64,000 nucleotides of DNA. It comes from JBLMYQ01 sp050260055. Lineage in GTDB: Bacteria > Bacillota > Clostridia > Acetivibrionales > UBA4821. Under the pieces are notes generated by a model. The model was not told where the DNA came from. It did not search any database and saw nothing but the letters and a program-made list of their open reading frames with translations. Where the stretch lies: the NCBI GenBank assembly GCA_050260055.1, contig JBLNBO010000053.1:1-64000 (forward strand), in the 5' to 3' direction. Positions 53,699 to 61,210 of the stretch are shown here, piece after piece. Every line of letters begins with the position of its first letter. Within the stretch, counting starts at the first letter, position 1. The position numbers were made by a program, and so were the translations under genes.

Positions 53699-54133
53699 TT
53701 GAATGAGTGGGGTAAAATTATTGCTTTAAAAGGTAAAACGGCAATCTTAAGCATGCAAAAATCTGATGAATGTGATAGGTGCCGAAAGTGCAGGCCTGGC
53801 AGAGGCGAAAAAGAAATGGTAGGGGAAGCAAAAAATAAAATAAATGCCAAAGTAGGAGATACAGTCGAAGTTAATGACCATTCAATTGATTTATTTGAGA
53901 GAATTGTTATAACTACTGGTATTCCAATAATTGATGGAATAATTGGGCTATATATAGGATATATGATTGCAGACCTTTTTAAGATTGATTCAGCTAAACC
54001 ATTTAGTATGATTATTACTGCACTGTTATTTATTATAGCTTCATATGTCTTTTCAAAGAAACAGCTGATAGAAATAAATAAGCTGAAAACAAAAAAACTT
54101 GTTGTAAGTTCGATAATTCATAAAGAAGGTTAA
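53699..54133 (+). CDS. RseC/SoxR-reducing-system family membrane protein
   Basis: About 144 residues from TTG 53699 (GGGGTG 7 bases upstream). A small N-terminal domain ending in CDRCRKCRPG (three Cys) is followed by two hydrophobic helices (~80-125), the arrangement of RseC family proteins. Those are linked to Rnf electron transport and to reduction of SoxR in proteobacteria. The role in Clostridia is uncertain, but the Cys cluster and neighbouring thioredoxin suggest thiol redox work. Overlaps or gaps with neighbours are only about 20 bases. Confidence 0.75.
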   Translation: MNEWGKIIALKGKTAILSMQKSDECDRCRKCRPGRGEKEMVGEAKNKINAKVGDTVEVNDHSIDLFERIVITTGIPIIDGIIGLYIGYMIADLFKIDSAKPFSMIITALLFIIASYVFSKKQLIEINKLKTKKLVVSSIIHKEG

Positions 54134-54153
54134 TAAAAGGAGGGATGTATAAA

Positions 54154-54486
54154 ATGTCAGGTAAAATCATTGATATTACTTCTGAAAACTTTGATAATGA
54201 AGTAATGAATTCTTCTCAGCCTGTTCTTGTTGACTTTTGGGCCGAATGGTGCGGACCATGCAGAATGATGGGACCCGTAATCGAACAAATTGCAGAACAG
54301 TATCCTGAGAAAGTTAAAGTAGGAAAGGTTAATGTTGATTCACAAGTAAATCTTGCCTCGAAATTTAGGGTTATGAGCATACCTACTATAATGATTTTTA
54401 ATAACGGAGAAGTTATTCAACAAGTAGTAGGTGCAAGAACAAAAGATGAATTTGTAAATATGCTGGATGATGTTATAAAGCAATAG
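54154..54486 (+). CDS. trxA: Thioredoxin
   Basis: 110 residues with the WCGPC active site (Cys33 and Cys36) preceded by VLVDFWAE, then KVNVDSQ and SIPTIMIF (cis-Pro). General cytoplasmic disulfide reductant fed by thioredoxin reductase. ATG 54154 is chosen: AAAGGAGGG lies 9 bases upstream, whereas the in-frame ATG at 54145 abuts it. Confidence 0.97.
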   Translation: MSGKIIDITSENFDNEVMNSSQPVLVDFWAEWCGPCRMMGPVIEQIAEQYPEKVKVGKVNVDSQVNLASKFRVMSIPTIMIFNNGEVIQQVVGARTKDEFVNMLDDVIKQ

Positions 54487-54492
54487 AATAAC

Positions 54493-54530
54493 AAAAAAAC
54501 TTGCTTAATATAAGCAAGTTTTTATTTTTA
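54493..54530. terminator. Bidirectional terminator
   Basis: Stem AAAACTTGCTT / AAGCAAGTTTT between convergent trxA and the small minus-strand gene. Confidence 0.85.
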
Positions 54531-54543
54531 TCTAAAATAGAAA

Positions 54544-54837
54544 CTAATATCCAAATAAATGCTTTCTAAAAGTACGGTGTATTTTTCTTACACCCATCCT
54601 AAATACTACCTTGACAAATAGCGGGGTACTTGATGAATGATATATTCTCAGCTTAACTATATTGTATTTAGAAATATTGTTATATTCTTCTGATGTAATT
54701 AAGCCCTTCATATAAAGTTTTGTCGGAGAAAATAAATCCAGGCGCATTTCTTCGCCTTTAGCAATTAACTTTTTGGAAAGCGGCTTGAATATTCTTATTG
54801 GATTCAATGATAATCTTCGCTTGTAGGGATATATGAT
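54544..54837 (-). CDS. Small basic protein of unknown function, possible non-ATG start
   Basis: Open frame of 87 residues from a TTG at 54807 with no ribosome site. The frame stays open upstream to AAGGGGG (54849-54843), and ATC at 54837 would be spaced 5 bases from it (ATA at 54834 by 8), giving a 98-residue protein beginning MIYPYKRRLS. Very basic (many Lys and Arg) with a C-terminus of RKIHRTFRKHLF. No family recognised. Either start choice is unusual, so treat coordinates as tentative. Confidence 0.45.
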   Translation of the reverse strand: MIYPYKRRLSLNPIRIFKPLSKKLIAKGEEMRLDLFSPTKLYMKGLITSEEYNNISKYNIVKLRIYHSSSTPLFVKVVFRMGVRKIHRTFRKHLFGY

Positions 54838-54951
54838 AATTACCCCCTTCTTGATTATTTTTAAACACGTTTAATATATAATAAAGCTTTAAAATATGGT
54901 ATATGTTTTTTAAATATTAATAAAAACTTAACAAATAATATAAACAGTTGA

Positions 54952-54980
54952 TGATTGCATATTTTTAAATATGGTATAAT
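54952..54980 (+). promoter_or_regulatory. Promoter for the dihydrolipoyl dehydrogenase gene
   Basis: TGATTG, 17-base spacer, extended -10 TGGTATAAT, 36 bases before the ATG. Confidence 0.5.
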
Positions 54981-55015
54981 TGACAATATTATATCAAGAA
55001 AGAGGAAAAAAATCA

Positions 55016-56353
55016 ATGATTTGTGACATTGCAATTATTGGTGCAGGCCCAGGAGGGTATAGTGCTGCCTTGAGAGCAGTAAAAAAAGGTGCAGATGTTG
55101 TTTTAATTGAAAAAGAAGAGCTTGGAGGCGTATGTTTAAATAAAGGATGTATTCCATCAAAGACATTATTAAAAAGCGCTTCATTATATAGGGAAATAAA
55201 TAAATCTGGCAATTATGGAATAAATATTGAACATGCTACAATAAATATGGGAAAGATAATTGAACGCAAGAATAAGGTAGTTAGCGCTTTAAAGAGCGGT
55301 TTAACATTACATTTGGAGCGAGAAGGAATTAAAATTATAAAGGCTGATGCAAAAATTGAAGAAGGTAAAATTATTGCAGGGGATACAATAATTGAAGCAA
55401 AAAAGGTAATAATTGCAACAGGCTCATCTCCGGCAAAACCTCCTATAAAAGGAATCGATTCTGAGGATGTTATTTTTAGCGATCAGTTATTTGTCATGGA
55501 CAAGATTCCAAGCTCCATAATAGTTATTGGTGGAGGAGTAATTGGACTTGAGTTTGCATCGTTTTTTAATATGCTGGGAAGCAAGGTTTTCATTATTGAA
55601 TTAAAAGATTCCATTTTACAGGGATTCGATGAAGATATAAAAGCAGAAGCAAAAAAGGTCTTTTCTAGACAAGGTATAGAGATTATTACTGGGGCGATTG
55701 TCAAAGAAATCAAGGATGGTACGGTTGTTTATGAAAAAGAAGGGAACACTGAAGAAATTAGCGGTGAAAAGGTATTGGTTTCAACAGGGAGAGTTCCTAA
55801 TATCAATGGCCTTTTCAATGATAAAAGCACAATAGAAATGAAAAATGGATTTATTAGTGTTGATAATAAAATGCGTACCAATATAAATAATATATATGCA
55901 ATAGGAGATGTTACTGGTAAAAGTATGTTAGCCCACACTGCAATGGCAGAGGGGATAATTGCAGCTGATAATGCTCTTGGAAAGGAATTGAAAATGTCGT
56001 ATACGGCAATTCCTAAGTGCGTTTATACTTATCCTGAGATTGCCTCGGTTGGAATGACTGAAAATGAAGCCATAGAGCTAGGATATAAAGTCAAAAAAGC
56101 GAAGACACCTGTAAGAACTAATGGGAGAGCATTTGCTGATGGCTCAATTGAAGGGTTTGCAAACATATTGGCAGATGAGAAAACTGATAAGATATTAGGC
56201 GTTCATATTATTGCTCCGTATGCAACGGAGATGATATCTGAAGCGGTACTTGCATTAACTAAAGGGTTAACAATTAATGATGTTTCTGATGTTATCCACC
56301 CGCATCCAACTGTAAGCGAAATAATTGGTGATACTTTATTAGAATTACATTAG
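55016..56353 (+). CDS. lpdA: Dihydrolipoyl dehydrogenase
   Basis: 446 residues, flavoprotein disulfide reductase. FAD-binding GAGPGG, redox-active GGVCLNKGC (Cys40 and Cys45), NAD site GGGVIGLEFAS, AIGDVTG and the C-terminal HPHPTVSE catalytic His-Glu are all present. It reoxidises dihydrolipoamide of 2-oxoacid dehydrogenases or the glycine cleavage H protein; no partner subunits are in the window. ATG 55016 is used because an upstream in-frame ATG at 54980 lies within the promoter; GAGG is 10 bases before it. Confidence 0.92.
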   Translation: MICDIAIIGAGPGGYSAALRAVKKGADVVLIEKEELGGVCLNKGCIPSKTLLKSASLYREINKSGNYGINIEHATINMGKIIERKNKVVSALKSGLTLHLEREGIKIIKADAKIEEGKIIAGDTIIEAKKVIIATGSSPAKPPIKGIDSEDVIFSDQLFVMDKIPSSIIVIGGGVIGLEFASFFNMLGSKVFIIELKDSILQGFDEDIKAEAKKVFSRQGIEIITGAIVKEIKDGTVVYEKEGNTEEISGEKVLVSTGRVPNINGLFNDKSTIEMKNGFISVDNKMRTNINNIYAIGDVTGKSMLAHTAMAEGIIAADNALGKELKMSYTAIPKCVYTYPEIASVGMTENEAIELGYKVKKAKTPVRTNGRAFADGSIEGFANILADEKTDKILGVHIIAPYATEMISEAVLALTKGLTINDVSDVIHPHPTVSEIIGDTLLELH

Positions 56354-56363
56354 AACAGAATAC

Positions 56364-56410
56364 AAAAAAAGAGAGGTTTAATTTTATTAAAAAATCAAAC
56401 CTCTTTTTAT
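56364..56410. terminator. Terminator between lpdA and the small Cys-rich gene
   Basis: AAAAGAGAGGTTT / AAACCTCTTTTT stem with a long A/T loop. Confidence 0.75.
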
Positions 56411-56423
56411 GTTCGCAGAAGAT

Positions 56424-56624
56424 TCACAAGCCAATCTTTTTTACAGCGTCTGCAAATACGGGACATAATTTGAGTGCTTCGCATCTCTCGTCGTAAGGGC
56501 AGAAGGAGCAAGTTGGCTTATCTTTTTCTGCACGTTGAATACAATGGTTTTCAAAAATAGCTTTGCATTTTTCCGAGGAACTTCCATATTGGCAGTCCTT
56601 TTTAAGACAGTCGATTCTTGCCAT
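56424..56624 (-). CDS. Small cysteine-rich protein (eight Cys)
   Basis: 66 residues with Cys at 6, 11, 20, 28, 39, 42, 48 and 54; the CSFCPYDERC segment looks like a metal-binding knuckle. No family recognised. AGGAGG precedes the ATG by 8 bases, the strongest evidence that it is translated. Could bind zinc or an iron-sulfur cluster. Confidence 0.65.
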   Translation of the reverse strand: MARIDCLKKDCQYGSSSEKCKAIFENHCIQRAEKDKPTCSFCPYDERCEALKLCPVFADAVKKIGL

Positions 56625-56739
56625 ACTGTTTCACCTCCTTCACTCAGAAATATCTAAGAGAATAATAGTGTATATGTAATAGTAAATTACTGGTAAATTT
56701 TTTTAATTATATAGTATATGTTGAATAAATATCAATAGT

Positions 56740-56796
56740 TTCAAAAAAAATAACAGATATTAACATAAATCTAATCTACTGTTAATATCTGTTATT
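56740..56796 (-). terminator. Intrinsic terminator after htpX
   Basis: 17-bp perfect inverted repeat with arms AATAACAGATATTAACA and TGTTAATATCTGTTATT; on the minus strand it is followed by eight T residues. Confidence 0.9.
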
Positions 56797-56818
56797 TATA
56801 TTGTTTGATTATGTATTA

Positions 56819-57697
56819 TTAATGGATATTTTTAATTGCTTCAACCCTATCATCTATTGCAGGGTGTGTAGAAAACCATGATGCAATTCTGCTTTTATTA
56901 TCTTTAAATGGAGTAACGATGTACATGTTAGCTGTTGCTTTATTTGCGGCTTCCAACGGTTCATCATCTGCCGATATTCTCTGCAATGCACGAATTAGAG
57001 CATCAGGATTCCTTGTTAATTCCACAGAGGTAGCATCAGCTAAATACTCACGGTTTCTTGAAAGGGCTAATTGCATCAATTGGGCAATTAAGGGTGAGAA
57101 TATCATGAAGACTATTCCGACTAATCCTATAATCATTGAAATATTGCTTCTGTCTTCACTTCTTGAACGAAATCCCACTCTAAAAAACCAATCGGCTAAA
57201 AGTGTAATTATCCCTACCATAACTGTTGCAATTGTTGATAATAGAATATCATAGTTCTTGATATGACCTAACTCATGTGCAAGAACTGCTTCAAGCTCAT
57301 AAGAATCAAGTTTGTCCAATAGTCCTGTTGTTACACAGACAACTGAGTGATTGGGATTTCTTCCTGTTGCAAATGCATTTGGAGCAGAGTCATCAATTAT
57401 ATATACCTTTGGAAGAGGAATCCCTGCTGCTAGGCAAAGCCCTTCAACTGAATCTTTGACCATCTTGTCTTCATTATCATCAGCTGGGCGTGCTCTACTT
57501 ATTGTAAGTACTATGCTGTCACTGAAGTAATACGAACCTAAGGTACTAATAAGTGCAATTATTACCGCAATAGGTACCCCAAGATAGCCAAAGCTAAAGT
57601 ACTCGCAAAAGAAATAAACAACAAGAGCTAATAGACAGAAGAAAAAGAATACAATAACACTGGTTTTGAATTTATTATGGCCAATTACCTCAAACAC
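56819..57697 (-). CDS. htpX: HtpX-type membrane zinc metalloprotease (M48)
   Basis: 292 residues. Hydrophobic helices lie at ~12-30 and ~38-60, with another pair near 160-210. The zinc site is AHELGHIKNYD (residues ~141-145) with the third ligand Glu in EYLADATSVEL. It degrades misfolded membrane proteins. The start is GTG (GGAGG 6 bases upstream). It follows lemA by 23 bases, the usual lemA-htpX pairing. Confidence 0.93.
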   Translation of the reverse strand: MFEVIGHNKFKTSVIVFFFFCLLALVVYFFCEYFSFGYLGVPIAVIIALISTLGSYYFSDSIVLTISRARPADDNEDKMVKDSVEGLCLAAGIPLPKVYIIDDSAPNAFATGRNPNHSVVCVTTGLLDKLDSYELEAVLAHELGHIKNYDILLSTIATVMVGIITLLADWFFRVGFRSRSEDRSNISMIIGLVGIVFMIFSPLIAQLMQLALSRNREYLADATSVELTRNPDALIRALQRISADDEPLEAANKATANMYIVTPFKDNKSRIASWFSTHPAIDDRVEAIKNIH

Positions 57698-57720
57698 GTT
57701 GGGCCTCCTATAAAAACATA

Positions 57721-58272
57721 TTAGAATTTAACCTGCACACCTTGTTTAGCCTGTTCATTTTCTATTTCAAAGTATTGTCTTTCTTTAAAGCCGCATATTC
57801 CTGCAATTATATTCTGAGGGAATTTTTGAATTTCGGTGTTTAATCTCTGAACGGTATCGTTATAAAATTGTCTTGAAAATGCAACTTTGTCTTCGGTTCC
57901 TTTTAAGTCAACTTGAAGCTGCATGAAATTCTGATTAGCCTTTAATTCTGGATAAGCTTCAGCAACTGCAAATAATGTTTTCAATGTTCCGGTAAGAACA
58001 TTGTCAGCCTCTGCTTTTTCTGAAACTGTCTGAGCTGTCATTAATCCGGATCTTGCTTTTGCAACTTCTTCAAAAACTCCTTTTTCATGAGCTGCATATC
58101 CTTTAACTGTCTCAACAAGATTAGGAATCAAATCAAATCTTCTTTGAAGCTGTGTATCAATGCTTGCCCATCCATTTTCTGCACGATTCTTAATTGCAAC
58201 CAGGTTGTTGTAAATTGCGATAAAGTAGATTACGATTAAAACAACTACACCAAGAATTACATAGTTCATCAT
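57721..58272 (-). CDS. lemA: LemA family membrane protein
   Basis: 183 residues: one N-terminal helix (~3-20) and a long helical domain with NGWASIDTQLQRRFDLIPNL and the conserved FNDTVQRLN-like segment YNDTVQRLN, typical of LemA. Function unclear; often linked with HtpX and membrane stress. AAGGAGG lies 8 bases upstream of the ATG; no terminator before htpX, so they form an operon. Confidence 0.93.
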   Translation of the reverse strand: MMNYVILGVVVLIVIYFIAIYNNLVAIKNRAENGWASIDTQLQRRFDLIPNLVETVKGYAAHEKGVFEEVAKARSGLMTAQTVSEKAEADNVLTGTLKTLFAVAEAYPELKANQNFMQLQVDLKGTEDKVAFSRQFYNDTVQRLNTEIQKFPQNIIAGICGFKERQYFEIENEQAKQGVQVKF

Positions 58273-58411
58273 TTAAAGAGCCTCCTTAATTTTTAATTGA
58301 ATCTTTACTATTATATAAACATTATACATAAATTATAGCCTAATTTATATTATTTTGTAAAAAATACTGTAAAGAAATTCAAATAAATTGCTAATTATCA
58401 TATAATTAATA

Positions 58412-58440
58412 TTGCTAAATACATAAAAATGATTTAAAAT
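58412..58440 (+). promoter_or_regulatory. Promoter for the proS T-box transcript
   Basis: TTGCTA, 17-base spacer, TAAAAT, about 7 bases before the predicted 5' end of the leader. Confidence 0.55.
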
Positions 58441-58446
58441 ACCTAT

Positions 58447-58685
58447 AAATAAACATAAAATAAGCAATGAATGGAAATAGTAGGTTTACTGAATACCTTC
58501 AGAGAATAGAGTCCAACGGCTGAAAGACTCTATGGCCAAACAGAACCGAACCCAATCCATGAGCTGCAGATAAAACTGCCGGGATGCACCGTTATTGCAT
58601 TTAAGTGAATTACCGTAAGGTGATTAATTTGAGTGGTACCGCGAAATAACCTTCGTCTCAATAATAGAGATGAAGGTTTTATTTA
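58447..58685 (+). promoter_or_regulatory. T-box leader with terminator, controlling proS
   Basis: Contains the T-box sequence GAGTGGTACCGCG (58631-58643) that pairs with uncharged tRNA, preceded by a Stem I region (AGAGAATAGAGTCC ... GACTCTAT). It ends in a terminator with stem AACCTTCGTCTC / GAGATGAAGGTT (58648-58678) and T-rich tail. The antiterminator forms when uncharged tRNA-Pro binds, so proS is expressed in proline starvation. The specifier lies in GAACCGAACCCAA, where CCC or CCG could be the proline codon; I cannot fix which. Confidence 0.92.
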
Positions 58686-58840
58686 TTTAAAATAATTATA
58701 ACCAGCGTTCTGCTTTGTTAGGCTTCACTTGCAAAATGCTCACATATTAGATATATGCTCTGCTTTTGCACGCTTGCCTGCCTTGCATAACTTGCTTTTA
58801 ATTATTTTTAGAAAATATATTGATTAGGAGGATGATTGTT

Positions 58841-60547
58841 ATGTATATGTCAAAAATGTTTTTGCCGACAAGAAGAGAGGTTCAGGCTGAAGCTGAAGCG
58901 CTGAGTCATCAATTAATGCTTAGAGCTGGATTAATGAGAAAAATTGCGTCAGGGGTTTATAGTTATCTGCCTCTTGGATATAAAGCTATTCGCAATATTG
59001 AAAAGATTGTAAGGGAAGAGATGGATAAAGCCGGCGCACAGGAGCTTCTAATGCCTGCACTGCTTCCAGCTGAACCATATCAGCAAACCGGAAGATGGGA
59101 TATTTATGGGCCGTTAATGTTCAGATTAAAAGATAGAAATGAAAGAGACTTTTTGCTGGGCCCAACACATGAAGAAATTTTTACTGAAACAGTAAAGGCT
59201 GAAGTAAAATCTTACAGACAACTGCCATTAAACCTATACCAAATTCAGACTAAATATAGGGATGAATTAAGGCCTCGTTTCGGAGTAATGAGGGGTAGGG
59301 AATTTATAATGAAAGACGCCTACAGCTTTGACAGAGATCAAAAAGGCTTAGATGAATCTTATGCCAAAATGTATGATGCGTATGTAAATATTTTTGATAG
59401 ATGTAAACTGGATTATATAATTGTGGATGCTGATTCCGGAAGTATCGGAGGTTCTAACTCACAGGAATTCATGGTTAAATCTGATGTTGGCGAAGATACA
59501 ATTGTATTCTGCAAGAAATGCGGCTATGCAGCAAATATTGAAAAAGCAGAATGCAAAGTTGATTCAAGCCTGCAAAATGATGAAGAATTATTAGAAAAAG
59601 AAAAAATTCATACTCCTAATGTTGGTAAAATTGAAGATGTTGAAAAACTATTAAAAGTTAAAACGCAAAAATTCATTAAGACTATCCTTTATAAAGCTGA
59701 TGATAAAGTGGTTGCAGTTCTCGTGCGCGGAGATAGAGAGGTTAATGAAGTTAAACTGTATAATTTCTTAGGCTGTAAAGATCTTGAAATGGCAGATGCT
59801 GAAACAGTTAAAAAGATTACAGGTGCAGAAGTCGGATTTGCCGGTCCTATAGGATTGAATGCTGAAGTTTATGCAGACTTAGAAGTCGCGCAAATGAGAA
59901 ATTTCATAATTGGTGCCAATGAAACTGATTATCATATTAAAAATGTCAATGTTGATAGAGATTTTAAAGTGATTAAGTTTGTTGATTTGAGGAATATAAC
60001 AAAAGGAGATTCTTGTCCTGCATGCGGCGCTGAAATTGGTATTGCACAAGGGATTGAGGTTGGCCATATTTTTAAGCTTGGAACAAAATACAGTAAAGCA
60101 TTGGATTGTACGTATATTGATGAAGACGGTAAAGAAAAGTTAATGATAATGGGCTGCTATGGAATTGGAATAAGCAGAGCAGTTGCGGCAATTATAGAGC
60201 AAAACAGCGACGAAAACGGTATAATATGGCCTTTATCAATTGCTCCATATAAAGTTATTGTTGTTCCAGTAATGGCATCAGACAAGACACAGTTTGATTT
60301 GGCAGAAAAGGTTTACAATGATTTGATATCAATGGGTATCGAAACAATAATTGATGATAGGGATGAAAGAGCTGGAGTTAAATTTAAAGATGCAGATTTG
60401 ATTGGTATTCCGGTTAGAGTAACGGTTGGTAAAAAGGCCGGAGAGGGAATTGTAGAAATTAAAGAAAGAAAAGAAAATCAAGTAACAGAGGTAGAAGTTG
60501 TAAAGTGTATTGAATATATTAAGAAGCTTTTAGATAAAAAAGCATAA
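58841..60547 (+). CDS. proS: Prolyl-tRNA synthetase
   Basis: About 568 residues, bacterial-type class II aaRS with the INS editing insertion (~225-400) between motifs 2 and 3. Motif 2 is near RDELRPRFGVMRGREF, motif 3 near GIGISRAVAAII; the anticodon-binding domain is C-terminal (VGKKAGEGIVEIK). ATG 58841 has AGGAGG 9 bases upstream; earlier in-frame TTG and ATG codons lie at or before this site. Expression is under the T-box leader. Confidence 0.97.
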   Translation: MYMSKMFLPTRREVQAEAEALSHQLMLRAGLMRKIASGVYSYLPLGYKAIRNIEKIVREEMDKAGAQELLMPALLPAEPYQQTGRWDIYGPLMFRLKDRNERDFLLGPTHEEIFTETVKAEVKSYRQLPLNLYQIQTKYRDELRPRFGVMRGREFIMKDAYSFDRDQKGLDESYAKMYDAYVNIFDRCKLDYIIVDADSGSIGGSNSQEFMVKSDVGEDTIVFCKKCGYAANIEKAECKVDSSLQNDEELLEKEKIHTPNVGKIEDVEKLLKVKTQKFIKTILYKADDKVVAVLVRGDREVNEVKLYNFLGCKDLEMADAETVKKITGAEVGFAGPIGLNAEVYADLEVAQMRNFIIGANETDYHIKNVNVDRDFKVIKFVDLRNITKGDSCPACGAEIGIAQGIEVGHIFKLGTKYSKALDCTYIDEDGKEKLMIMGCYGIGISRAVAAIIEQNSDENGIIWPLSIAPYKVIVVPVMASDKTQFDLAEKVYNDLISMGIETIIDDRDERAGVKFKDADLIGIPVRVTVGKKAGEGIVEIKERKENQVTEVEVVKCIEYIKKLLDKKA

Positions 60548-60570
60548 AATATTTTATAAGTTTGAGATTT

Positions 60571-60628
60571 AAAATTATCACTTTATTCAAATATTTGATT
60601 TTTATTTAAATAAGTGATAAAATTTTGA
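60571..60628 (+). terminator. Weak terminator after proS
   Basis: TTATCACTTTATT pairs with AATAAGTGATAA (one bulge), A/T loop, then TTTT; it ends against the next promoter's -35. Confidence 0.5.
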
Positions 60629-60653
60629 CATTATTGTAAGAATTTTTTATTAA
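60625..60653 (+). promoter_or_regulatory. Strong sigma-A-type promoter for the acyl-carrier gene
   Basis: TTGACA (perfect -35), 17-base spacer, TATTAA. Confidence 0.75.
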
Positions 60654-60659
60654 TCCGTT

Positions 60660-60766
60660 GTGACTAACACCTCGAAAATTCGAGTAAGGAGTATTTAACG
60701 AAAGGAGTGATTCCTAATCGTGACGTTGAGAGCTGCTTTTTGAATTTATTTCAAGGAGGTATTAAA
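60660..60766 (+). promoter_or_regulatory. Structured leader of the acyl-carrier gene
   Basis: About 107 nt between the predicted start of transcription and the ATG. It includes a perfect hairpin CTCGAA-AA-TTCGAG, then GGAGTGATTCC, and two decoy GGAG motifs before the true AAGGAGG. The leader matches no riboswitch class I recognise. Length and base pairing suggest post-transcriptional control. Confidence 0.4.
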
Positions 60767-61021
60767 ATGAAAGAAAAGGAAATTGACGTAAGAGAGGAAT
60801 TAATGAAGCTTCTTATTCCGTTAACAGACTATGCTTTTGATAAGGATTCGCCAAGCATGAATATTTCACTGTTTGGTCTTGGAATTGATTCGCTTGACTC
60901 CTTGCGGGCATTTGCCTGGTCAATAAGTGAAAAATTCAATGTAAAAATAAAAGTTGATGTTGATGATACGCCCAATAATATTATCGAAAAAATTGAATCT
61001 GCGAAATCAGCATCTAAGTAA
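60767..61021 (+). CDS. Orphan acyl/peptidyl carrier protein
   Basis: 84 residues. GLGIDSLDSLRA is the phosphopantetheine attachment site (Ser42) followed by the usual acidic helix. Divergent from housekeeping AcpP (which reads GADSLDTVE), with no fatty-acid, NRPS or PKS genes beside it. It could carry an acyl or aminoacyl group for a modification pathway such as teichoic-acid D-alanylation, but dlt genes are absent here. ATG 60767 has AAGGAGG 7 bases upstream. Confidence 0.8.
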   Translation: MKEKEIDVREELMKLLIPLTDYAFDKDSPSMNISLFGLGIDSLDSLRAFAWSISEKFNVKIKVDVDDTPNNIIEKIESAKSASK

Positions 61022-61027
61022 CAGTAT

Positions 61028-61063
61028 AATGAGAGCTTGCATATGCGGCTCTCATTTTGTTTT
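61028..61063 (+). terminator. Intrinsic terminator after the acyl-carrier gene
   Basis: AATGAGAGC / GCTCTCATT stem and TTTGTTTT tail. Confidence 0.85.
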
Positions 61064-61210
61064 AATCAAATAAAATGGGAATTATCTCCTAATTGAACCG
61101 TTTTTATAAAATATATGATAAAATTAAAAATAATGAAAAAATCATGGAACAAAAAAATGTTTTTTATGTCTAATTTATTGTTAGATTCTTAAAAAAAGGA
61201 GAGTTGAGTT

